Positions 27,190 to 34,795 of a stretch of DNA of 64,000 nucleotides are shown here, one piece after another. Every line of letters starts with the position of its first letter. Position 1 is the stretch's first letter. The DNA is from Pseudomonas sp. UBA5706. GTDB lineage: Bacteria > Pseudomonadota > Gammaproteobacteria > Pseudomonadales > Pseudomonadaceae. A program made the position numbers and the translations under genes. Under the pieces are notes generated by a model, which saw nothing but the letters and a program-made list of their open reading frames with translations, made no database searches and was not told where the DNA came from. The stretch lies in contig NZ_DIHC01000034.1 in NCBI RefSeq assembly GCF_002419965.1, positions 94,535-158,534 of the forward strand, in the 5' to 3' direction.

Positions 27190-27995
27190 CAGAGCGCATC
27201 TCCGTAACGCAGTTTGCGCTGATAAAGCTTGTCGGCTTTGGCTTCGAGCCAGCTCAGCAATGCCGATTCCTGCGCGAGAATCTGGCGCAGCGGCTGCTGG
27301 AAGTAACCTTTGAGAAAGCGCAGCTTGTCGCGCCGGGTCAGGCCGATGTCCATCGCCGAGAAATACAGCGCGGCCAGGTCCTTGTTGCGCCAGCGCATGG
27401 TGATCGCCGAGCGGGTCTGGGCACGGTGCAGGTCGATGACCGAGAGTTTGAAATCCTCGGGCGTGACCGGCTTGTCAGTGTGCAGCAGGAAATGACAGAT
27501 ATAGCAGTCGCGGTGGTTGACCCCGGCGCGGTGCATCATGCCAACCAGCCGCGCGACTTCGGCGATATACGCCCGCTTCATGCGCGGCTCGGGAGGCTCG
27601 TTGCGCCAGTTGAGGCTGACGTCCTCCAGGCTTAGGGTCGGCGCCAGTTCTTCGGTAACGATGAACGAGTGCTGGGACGCCGGATTGTTGCCGCGTTCGC
27701 CATAGGCCACGGCAGTCATGGTCGGGATACCGGCCTCGTGCAGGCGATTGATCGCCTGCCACTCCTGCCCGGCGCCGAGCACCGGCAGCTTTGCGCTCAA
27801 CAGGTTTTTTGCCACCTCACCCCAGCCGATGCCGCGATGAATCTTGACGAAGTAGCCACGCCCATCGACTTCGGTGCGCAGGGTGCGGCGGTTCTCCAGT
27901 TCGCGATAAACCTCGCCTTGCAGCGCCTCGACAGCGTCGAACGCATCGCGCCCGGCCCAGAGGCTTTTGAAGGGTTCGGCAAGGATCAATTTCAT
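27189..27995 (-). CDS. waaP: LPS core heptose(I) kinase WaaP
   Basis: Phosphorylates O4 of the first heptose, a step tied to outer-membrane integrity and essential in P. aeruginosa. The 268 residues match the known size. HRDCYICHFLL holds Asp163, the residue number shown to be catalytic in P. aeruginosa WaaP. VIDLHRAQ supplies the second Asp. The N-terminal lobe GRGYFVKIHRGIGWGE has the ATP-binding Lys. The gene overlaps waaG upstream by four bases. Confidence 0.93.
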   Translation of the reverse strand: MKLILAEPFKSLWAGRDAFDAVEALQGEVYRELENRRTLRTEVDGRGYFVKIHRGIGWGEVAKNLLSAKLPVLGAGQEWQAINRLHEAGIPTMTAVAYGERGNNPASQHSFIVTEELAPTLSLEDVSLNWRNEPPEPRMKRAYIAEVARLVGMMHRAGVNHRDCYICHFLLHTDKPVTPEDFKLSVIDLHRAQTRSAITMRWRNKDLAALYFSAMDIGLTRRDKLRFLKGYFQQPLRQILAQESALLSWLEAKADKLYQRKLRYGDAL

Positions 27996-29116
27996 CCGTG
28001 GTGCTCCGCCAGAATCACATCCGCAGCGTGCTGCGGCATGCTGTAAAGATCAGCCGTGTCGGCGAACGCCAGCCCGTTACGACGCCAGACACCGCGTGCG
28101 GCGTCGTCCTTGAGCATGCGGGCCAGAAACTGATTGAGCTGGTTCTGTTCGAACGGCTCATCGAGCACCAGACCACTGTCGGCCTCGGCAATGTAGTGCG
28201 CGTAGCCACATACCGCGCTGACCAGCACCGGCAGCCCCGCGACCAACGCCTCGAGCAGCACGGTGCCAGTGTTTTCGTTGTAGGCCGGGTGAATCAACAG
28301 ATCGGCGCCCAGCAGAAAGCGCGGAATGTCGCTGCGGCCTTTCATAAAGGTCACGTTGTCGGTCAAGCCCAGCGCCGTGCTTTGCAGCTGAAACACTTTT
28401 GGGTCGTCCTGGCCGATGACAAACAGCCGCGTGCGCTTTCTCAACGCCGCCGGCAACGCCGCCAGCGCCTTGAGGCTGCGATCGACGCCCTTGGTCTTGA
28501 AGCCCGAACCGATCTGCACCAGCAGCAGATCGTCATCGCCCAGCCTGAACTCACGACGGAATTGGGCGCGAATGTCAGCGGCGTTATCCGGTGCGCGGCG
28601 GTCTTGGGAAATGCCCGGCGGCAGCAGATGGAAGCGCTCCAGCGGCGTGTCGTAATGCTTGATGAACAGCGGCTGCTGCACTTCGGAAATCATCAGCACC
28701 TCGGTTTTCGCCTCCCTGGCGAACACCGCGCGCTCGTACGCAGCGAAGTGGCGATAGCGGCCCCAGTGCTTGTACAGACCGTGGCGCAGCGTCTGCGCCT
28801 TGTCTTCAAAGCAGCCATCGGCGGCGTAGTACACGTCCAGGCCGGGCATTTTGTTGAAGCCGATCAGCCGATCCACCGGGCGTTTGGCCAGGTCGGCGTT
28901 CATCCAGTCGGTAAGCTTTTCGTTGCGCCGATGATTGAAAATCGCTTTGACCGGCGCCACCCGCACTTCGAAGCCAGGAGGCACATCGCCTTCCCAGATC
29001 AGGGTATAGACGCGGATGGTATGCCCGCGCTGCTGGCACTCCAGGGCGATGCGCATGAAATCGCGCTGCAGGCCACCGAAGGGAAAGTATTTATAAAGCA
29101 CAAAGGCCAGTTGCAT
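27992..29116 (-). CDS. waaG: Core glucosyl/galactosaminyl transferase WaaG
   Basis: A 374-residue GT4 enzyme that adds the first outer-core sugar to heptose II. In Pseudomonas that sugar is GalNAc. The N-terminus MQLAFVLYKYFPFGGLQRDF is the hallmark of WaaG. The donor region has VQIGSGFKTKGVDRSLKAL and the loop HPAYNENTGTVLLEALVAGL. The ATG at 29116 shares its first base with the waaC stop, and the gene ends four bases into waaP. An upstream reading from 29200 would run into waaC and is not needed. Confidence 0.93.
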   Translation of the reverse strand: MQLAFVLYKYFPFGGLQRDFMRIALECQQRGHTIRVYTLIWEGDVPPGFEVRVAPVKAIFNHRRNEKLTDWMNADLAKRPVDRLIGFNKMPGLDVYYAADGCFEDKAQTLRHGLYKHWGRYRHFAAYERAVFAREAKTEVLMISEVQQPLFIKHYDTPLERFHLLPPGISQDRRAPDNAADIRAQFRREFRLGDDDLLLVQIGSGFKTKGVDRSLKALAALPAALRKRTRLFVIGQDDPKVFQLQSTALGLTDNVTFMKGRSDIPRFLLGADLLIHPAYNENTGTVLLEALVAGLPVLVSAVCGYAHYIAEADSGLVLDEPFEQNQLNQFLARMLKDDAARGVWRRNGLAFADTADLYSMPQHAADVILAEHHG

Positions 29117-30180
29117 CACGGATGTTCCTTTGCCAGCAACAGCGAACCCAACTGGCTCGCTACTCGCTCGGGATTCAGGCGAGTGAAGCACATCGGCCAC
29201 TCGCGCTCGGTATCGAACTGACGCTGATCTTCAGGCGTCGGTCGATAGGTGCATTTCTTTTGCAGGCACGGCGCACAGGCCGGGTAATCGCCCGCCAGAT
29301 GGACCTGCGATTTGCCGTAGGCGCCGGTGAGACCAGGATTGGTCGGGCCGAACAGCGACAAGGTCGGCACGTCCAGCGCTGCCGCCAGATGACCAAGCCC
29401 CGTGTCTACGGCCACGCAGCCTCGTGCGCTGGCAAGCACTTTGGCGACGCCAGCCAGATTGAGTTTGGGGAGCACGACGGCGTTATCAAGGCCCTCGGCA
29501 ATGCGCTCGGCCCGGGCTTTCTCCGCCGGGTTGCCCCACGGCAGATGCACTTCCAGCCCTTGCCCGATCATGCGCTCGGCCAGCTGGCGCCAGTACAACT
29601 CGGGCCAATGTTTGGTCGCCCAGGTGGTGCCGTGCAGAAACAGCACGAACGGCGCGCTGCTTTCGGCGTTTAACAGGCGGTTGCGATCCAGGCCGTAATC
29701 GCCAAGACCTGCGGGCAGTTCATAGCCCAGCGCTTGCGCGAACAGCTGACGCAGGCGCTCGACCGCGTGCTGCTCACGGGCCACCGGGTAAGCCCGATCA
29801 TAAAAACGCGTTGCCAGCGGTTCGCGAGCGGAATTTTTGTCCAGGCCTACCACCGGCGCTTTGACATAGCGCGTCAGCCAGGCACTTTTCAGCAGCCCCT
29901 GAGCGTCGATGACCAGATCGTAATGCGTGCCGCGCAGCCGTTGTTTGAACTGACGCCACTGGCCGTTCCTGAAGGTCTGCCAAAGGTTCTTGCGCCAACG
30001 ACGGATTGCGACCGGAATCACCCCGGACACCGCAGGATGCCAGGTCGGGATTTCCGCAAAGCCTTCTTCCACCACCCAGTCGAACTGAATGCCGGGCACT
30101 GCGCGAGCGGCGTCGGTCAGCGCAGGCAAGGTATGAATGACGTCACCCAGCGACGACGTCTTGATCAGCAGTACCCGCAA
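29116..30180 (-). CDS. waaC: Heptosyltransferase I WaaC
   Basis: Adds the first L-glycero-D-manno-heptose to Kdo from ADP-heptose (GT9, GT-B fold, cytoplasmic face). 354 residues. The N-terminus MRVLLIKTSSLGDVIHTLPA is highly conserved and requires a TTG start at 30180. That start has AGAGG nine bases upstream and begins one base after the waaF stop. The alternative TTG at 30189 would have no ribosome site spacing. The C-terminal half has VAVDTGLGHLAAALDVPTL and LFGPTNPGLTGAYG. Its substrate is made by HldE. Confidence 0.94.
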   Translation of the reverse strand: MRVLLIKTSSLGDVIHTLPALTDAARAVPGIQFDWVVEEGFAEIPTWHPAVSGVIPVAIRRWRKNLWQTFRNGQWRQFKQRLRGTHYDLVIDAQGLLKSAWLTRYVKAPVVGLDKNSAREPLATRFYDRAYPVAREQHAVERLRQLFAQALGYELPAGLGDYGLDRNRLLNAESSAPFVLFLHGTTWATKHWPELYWRQLAERMIGQGLEVHLPWGNPAEKARAERIAEGLDNAVVLPKLNLAGVAKVLASARGCVAVDTGLGHLAAALDVPTLSLFGPTNPGLTGAYGKSQVHLAGDYPACAPCLQKKCTYRPTPEDQRQFDTEREWPMCFTRLNPERVASQLGSLLLAKEHP

Positions 30181-30181
30181 G

Positions 30182-31216
30182 TCAGGCAACCTCTACCGGC
30201 ATGCCGCCCAGGTGACCCAGCGCCTGGATCACCGACTCGGGCTCCAGTAGACGCAGGCAGTTGTAATGCCCGAAACGGCAGGTGCGCTCGAAACATGGGC
30301 TGCATTCGATACCCAGTCGCACGACTTCGACCTGATCGGCCAGAGGCGGCGTGAAGCCCGGCGATGTAGATCCGTACACAGCAACCAACGGGCGATTGAG
30401 CGCGGCGGCAACGTGCATCAGCCCGGAATCGTTGGAGACGACGGCATCGGCACAGGACAGCAGGTCGATGGCTTCAGCCAGCGAAGTGCCGCCGCTGAGA
30501 TTGGTCGACTCCTCGCGCAGACCGGGGATCAAACGGTCGCGAATGCTTTCACCGACCGCATGATCGTTCTTCGAACCAAACAGCCAGACCTGCCAGCCCT
30601 CACGAATCTTCGCCTCGGCCACCTGCGCGTAATGCTCGGACGGCCAGCGCTTGGATTCGCCGAACTCGGCGCCGGGGCACAACGCCAGGATCGGCCGGTC
30701 CAGGCTGAGCCCGAATTTGGCCAGAGCCGCGTCGCGACTGGCAGTTTGAATCGAAAGGCTCGGTTTGGGATAGGGGCGTGGCAGTTCAGCGCCCTTATCG
30801 TAGGCCAGCGCCATGAACCGCTCGATCATCAACGGGTATTTCTCTTTATCCAGCGTGCGCACATCGTTGAGCAGGCCATAGCGGAACTCGCCACGCCAGC
30901 CCGTGCGTTTCGCAATTGCTGCAAAAAAAGGCACCAACGCCGATTTCAAGGAGTTAGGCAACAGGATCGCCTGATCGTACTGGCCCTTGAGGGACTTGCC
31001 GATGCGTCGACGCGTCGCCAGCTCAAGCGCGCCGTGTCCGAGCGGGAAGCTCAAGGCCGTGCGCACCTGAGGCATACGCTCAAGGATCGGCCGGCTCCAC
31101 TCGGGGGCCAGAACATCGATTTCGCATTGCGGGTGACGCTGCTTCAGGCACTGGAACAACGTTTGCGCCATCACCATGTCACCGACCCAACTGGGCCCTA
31201 CGATCAGAATTCTCAT
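30182..31216 (-). CDS. waaF: Heptosyltransferase II WaaF
   Basis: Adds the second heptose of the inner core (GT9). 344 residues. The signature start MRILIVGPSWVGDMVMAQTL fixes the ATG at 31216. VVSNDSGLMHVAAALNRPLV and the cysteine-rich CSPCFERTCRFGHYNC are typical of WaaF. It is the first gene of the coupled run waaF-waaC-waaG-waaP-wapP-wapQ. In PAO1 ilvE lies between this gene and glnE; here the 242-base gap has no such gene. Confidence 0.95.
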   Translation of the reverse strand: MRILIVGPSWVGDMVMAQTLFQCLKQRHPQCEIDVLAPEWSRPILERMPQVRTALSFPLGHGALELATRRRIGKSLKGQYDQAILLPNSLKSALVPFFAAIAKRTGWRGEFRYGLLNDVRTLDKEKYPLMIERFMALAYDKGAELPRPYPKPSLSIQTASRDAALAKFGLSLDRPILALCPGAEFGESKRWPSEHYAQVAEAKIREGWQVWLFGSKNDHAVGESIRDRLIPGLREESTNLSGGTSLAEAIDLLSCADAVVSNDSGLMHVAAALNRPLVAVYGSTSPGFTPPLADQVEVVRLGIECSPCFERTCRFGHYNCLRLLEPESVIQALGHLGGMPVEVA

Positions 31217-31365
31217 GCTCAATCCAAAAACGACCAGAAACGAGCAGGGAGGCCCATCAGGTTGCGTGACGCTTTCACACAACCTGACGCCTCCCTGTCA
31301 TAGCTTTATATAGGCACGGTTTGGCATTCACCAAAATCCGTAACCTGTAGCGTTCGTTCCGACGC

Positions 31366-31429
31366 CATCGCGGGCAAACACGCCTGCAGCTGAGCGCGTT
31401 GTCCTGCAGGAGCGCGCGTGCCCGCGATG
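31366..31429. repeat. REP-type inverted repeat between glnE and waaF
   Basis: CATCGCGGGCAAACACGC and its near reverse complement GCGCGTGCCCGCGATG face each other, both arms carrying CTGCAG on the inner side. The GCGGGCAA core is typical of fluorescens/syringae REP elements. Confidence 0.7.
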
Positions 31430-31458
31430 AGGCCAGTGGCATCAATAAACTCGATGCG

Positions 31459-34410
31459 TTAACTCAATCCCAACTGCGCCCAGATCCGCATCACTTCCCG
31501 CCGCTCGCTGGCGAACTGATCACCACTGACCACCCCGGCATCCTTTTGCAGCGCCTGTCGGTGGGCGGCGGAACGGTACGCCTTATACACCTCGCGCAAC
31601 AGGCTCGCGTCGGCGGCGGGCAGCAGGCCGGCCGCCTCCAGACCTTCAAGAATGCGGATGTTATCGGTGTATCGAAGCAGCGCGGGATGCTCTCTGGACC
31701 ACGCCAAGGCCGCGTATTGCACCATAAATTCGATATCGACGATACCACCGGCGTCCTGCTTGAGATCGAACGAGGACGTGGGCTCGAATGCGTTTTGCGC
31801 CTTTCCGGCCGCCGTGCCCCGGGTGCCAAGGTTGTCGCGCATTTTGGCACGCATGTCGCTGACTTCCCCGCGCAACTGCGCCAGGTCCCGCGCCCGGCCC
31901 AGTACCGACGCGCGTACCGCCTCGAATCCTTTGCCCACATCGGCGCTGCCCACCAGCACCCGCGCACGGACCAGGGCCTGATGTTCCCAGGTCCAGGCTT
32001 CGTTCTCCTGATAGCGTGAAAATGCCCCCAGTGAACTGACCAGCAGCCCCGATGCACCCGATGGACGCAGGCGCATGTCTACTTCATACAACTGGCCGGA
32101 GTTGGTCTGCGTGGTGATCAAATGAATGATCCTCTGCCCGAGCCGAGTGAAGAATTGGGCGCCGTCGATCGGTTTGGCGCCGTCAGTCTCGGCTTGCGGA
32201 TCACCGTCGTGGATGAACACCAGGTCCAGGTCCGAACCATGCCCCAGTTCGATGCCGCCGACTTTCCCATAACCGACAATCACGAACCCGGGATCGCACA
32301 GGGAGCCATCTGGCCGCCGCGGCGCACCGTGACGAGCGACGGTGTGCCGCCAGGCCAGCGCCAGCACCTGCTCGAGAATCGCCTCGGCCAGCCAGGTCAG
32401 GTAATCGCTGACTTTCATCAGCGGCAGGCTGCCGGTGATTTCCGACGCCGCTACACGCAGTCGATGGGCAAGCTTGAAGTGACGCAGCGCTTCCATCTGC
32501 TGCTCCAGATCATCCTCCGGGATTCGCGTCAGCCGTTCGCGCAGCTCAGCCGCCAGCTCCGGCGCTTGCGGCGGGCTGAACAGACGGCCCTCGTTAAGCA
32601 GCTCATCGAGCAACAGCGGGAAACGAGCGATCTGCTCGGCAATCCACGGACTGGCCGCGCACAGGGTCAGCAAACGCCGCAGCGCCCCCGGATTTTCCGT
32701 CAGAAGCACCAGATAAGCCGAACGCCGGGCCACCGCTTCGACCAGCGGCAGTACGCGTTCGAGCACCAGATCGGGATCGGCGTGCTCGACGGCTTGAGCC
32801 AGCAGCCGCGGAATGAATGCATCGAGCCGCTCACGCCCCAGCCGCTGCATCGAGCGCAATTGGGAACTGTTACGCAGGTTGCTCAGGTGCTTCAGCGCCT
32901 TCTGAGCATCGGCGAATCCGCCTTCCTGGAGCTGAAGGCAGGCGCTTTCTTCGTTTTGCGACTCTTCCCACAGCGGCAGCCATTCGCCGCCGACGATCTC
33001 ATCGCCGCCATCCTCCTGACCCTCCTCCTCATCCGGATCAGCAATGACCTGACGGAAATGCCAGTCAACCCGTCCGCGCCAATACATCAACCGCTTGTGG
33101 AACGCGTCCCAATCGGCGAAACCCATGATGAAGGCGATGCGTGCCTGATCCTGTTCATCTTCGGGCAGCATCTGGGTCTGGCGGTCGGCGATGGCTTGAA
33201 TAGCGTGCTCGGTATAGCGCAGAAACTCATAACCTTCGCGCAACTCGCTGATGACCGCCGCTGGCAAATAGCCCTGCCCTTCGAGCGTGCGCAATACCTT
33301 AAGCAACGGCCGCTGCTGCAGGCTCAGGTCGCGTCCGCCGTGAATCAGCTGGAAGGCCTGGGCAATGAATTCGACCTCACGGATGCCGCCGGAGCCCAGC
33401 TTGATGTTGGCGGCCATGCCTTTGCGCCTGACCTCCTGCTGGATCAACTGTTTCATCGTGCGCAGTGCTTCGATCGCAGAAAAATCCAGGTAACGCCGAT
33501 ATACGAACGGTCGCAGCATTTCCAGCAACTCGGCCCCCCGGGCCTGGTCCCCACCGACCACCCGCGCCTTGATCATGGCGTAGCGTTCCCAGTCCCGCCC
33601 CTGGTCCTGGTAATACTGCTCCAGCGCATTGAAGCTCAGCACCAGCGCCCCGGATGAACCGTAAGGTCGCAGGCGCATGTCCACACGGAAGACAAAACCG
33701 TCAACCGTTACCGGATCCAGCGCTTTGATCAGCCGCTGACCAAGACGGATGAAGAACTCCTGGTTGTCCAGCGGTCGTTTGACCCCTTGTGTCTCGCCTC
33801 CTTCGGGGTAGGCGAAAATCAGGTCGATATCGGAGGACAGGTTCAGCTCTACCGCCCCCAGCTTGCCCATGCCGAGGATGACCATCTGCTGTGCCTGGCC
33901 GCTGCGGTGTCCGGTTGGCGTGCCGAACTGCTGGCAATGACGGTCGTATAGCCAACGGTAGGCCAGGTCGATACTGCCATCCGCCATGTCGGAAAGGTCA
34001 CGACAGGTTTCGACCAGGTCTGCCCGACGTGTGAGGTCGCGCCAGATAATTCGGACTTGCTGCCGTGTCCTTTGACGACGTAGATTACGCCCCAGCTCAT
34101 CGTCGCTGGTCGCCTCGGCAACCGCACTGGCGATGTGCTCACGCAGCTCGTTAGCCGCAAAGCTGCGCATAAGCTCGCCCGATGCGGCGAGATCAAGCAA
34201 CATCTGCGGGTCGCGCACGATCTGGTCGGCGACGAAGTCACTGGCGGCGCAGACGCGTTCAAACTCAGCGAGTTGTTCGGCAGGCCAGGCATCGAACGTT
34301 GCCAGCCCGGTATCGGACGAAGTGGCAAGCGCAGCGCGGAACGACTGCTGCGCGCGAGTGACCAACGGCAGAAGGACAGCCGGCAGATTAGCCAGCGAAG
34401 GAAGGCTCAT
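31459..34410 (-). CDS. glnE: Bifunctional glutamine synthetase adenylyltransferase/deadenylase GlnE
   Basis: Switches glutamine synthetase off by adenylylation and on again by phosphorolysis, controlled by PII protein and glutamine. 983 residues, the usual size. Two nucleotidyltransferase modules are visible: SSDIDLIFAYPEGG near residue 187 (deadenylase half) and GHGSDLDLVFIHDGDP near 722 (adenylylating half). Each is followed by a helical domain. The central region has an acidic stretch (DPDEEEGQEDGGDE). The ATG at 34410 gives MSLPSLANLPAVLLP. It is divergent from aceE. Confidence 0.96.
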   Translation of the reverse strand: MSLPSLANLPAVLLPLVTRAQQSFRAALATSSDTGLATFDAWPAEQLAEFERVCAASDFVADQIVRDPQMLLDLAASGELMRSFAANELREHIASAVAEATSDDELGRNLRRQRTRQQVRIIWRDLTRRADLVETCRDLSDMADGSIDLAYRWLYDRHCQQFGTPTGHRSGQAQQMVILGMGKLGAVELNLSSDIDLIFAYPEGGETQGVKRPLDNQEFFIRLGQRLIKALDPVTVDGFVFRVDMRLRPYGSSGALVLSFNALEQYYQDQGRDWERYAMIKARVVGGDQARGAELLEMLRPFVYRRYLDFSAIEALRTMKQLIQQEVRRKGMAANIKLGSGGIREVEFIAQAFQLIHGGRDLSLQQRPLLKVLRTLEGQGYLPAAVISELREGYEFLRYTEHAIQAIADRQTQMLPEDEQDQARIAFIMGFADWDAFHKRLMYWRGRVDWHFRQVIADPDEEEGQEDGGDEIVGGEWLPLWEESQNEESACLQLQEGGFADAQKALKHLSNLRNSSQLRSMQRLGRERLDAFIPRLLAQAVEHADPDLVLERVLPLVEAVARRSAYLVLLTENPGALRRLLTLCAASPWIAEQIARFPLLLDELLNEGRLFSPPQAPELAAELRERLTRIPEDDLEQQMEALRHFKLAHRLRVAASEITGSLPLMKVSDYLTWLAEAILEQVLALAWRHTVARHGAPRRPDGSLCDPGFVIVGYGKVGGIELGHGSDLDLVFIHDGDPQAETDGAKPIDGAQFFTRLGQRIIHLITTQTNSGQLYEVDMRLRPSGASGLLVSSLGAFSRYQENEAWTWEHQALVRARVLVGSADVGKGFEAVRASVLGRARDLAQLRGEVSDMRAKMRDNLGTRGTAAGKAQNAFEPTSSFDLKQDAGGIVDIEFMVQYAALAWSREHPALLRYTDNIRILEGLEAAGLLPAADASLLREVYKAYRSAAHRQALQKDAGVVSGDQFASERREVMRIWAQLGLS

Positions 34411-34614
34411 GGTCTATCCTTGATCGCGTTCAAAAGACTAACGCCGTGAAGGTTGTACACACGTTACGGGTCAGACTGTCGAACAAAGGTTAAAAATTGC
34501 TGGCATTTGCCGGTTTTTGGTAGCTAGCGCACTCTGGCAACTGATCTTTTTATTGTTTCCACCAACATTGTTCATTTAATTCATCGCAACGCAGGAGCGA
34601 AAACAGCGTTCCGC

Positions 34615-34629
34615 TGTAGTTTTACTACT
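34615..34629. promoter_or_regulatory. Operator-like palindrome 1 upstream of aceE
   Basis: TGTAGTTTTACTACT is a near-perfect dyad with a GTnnnAC centre, as recognised by FadR-subfamily GntR regulators. Its partner at 34667-34681 has the same arms. The regulator is not identified here. Confidence 0.6.
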
Positions 34630-34666
34630 GTATATACAAGTCAAAAAGCTGAAACGGCCAAAGATT

Positions 34667-34681
34667 TGTAGTAAAACTACA
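34667..34681. promoter_or_regulatory. Operator-like palindrome 2 upstream of aceE
   Basis: TGTAGTAAAACTACA is a dyad of perfect six-base arms around AAA, 52 bases centre-to-centre from the first site, about five helical turns. The two sites bracket an AT-rich TGTATATACA stretch that may hold the promoter. The remainder of the 34411-34795 gap shows no gene. Confidence 0.65.
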
Positions 34682-34795
34682 CAACGCCGGATACCACTCC
34701 GGTCATCCAAGAATTTTTACGTCGTCTGCCCACAAGGCCAGTCGCAACAAACTCAGGCAACCGATTCTGGAAGCCTTTCCGCCCTGGAGCAAGCC

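Noticed and set aside
32122..33657. Long open frame on the strand opposite glnE, coding potential of 511 residues
   Set aside because: It mirrors the codon structure of glnE, has no domain-like sequence and lies wholly inside a certain gene. Such antisense frames are common in GC-rich DNA.
34501..34520. Sigma-54 promoter (TGGCATTTGCC) before aceE
   Set aside because: The -12 half (TTGC) is missing at the required distance.
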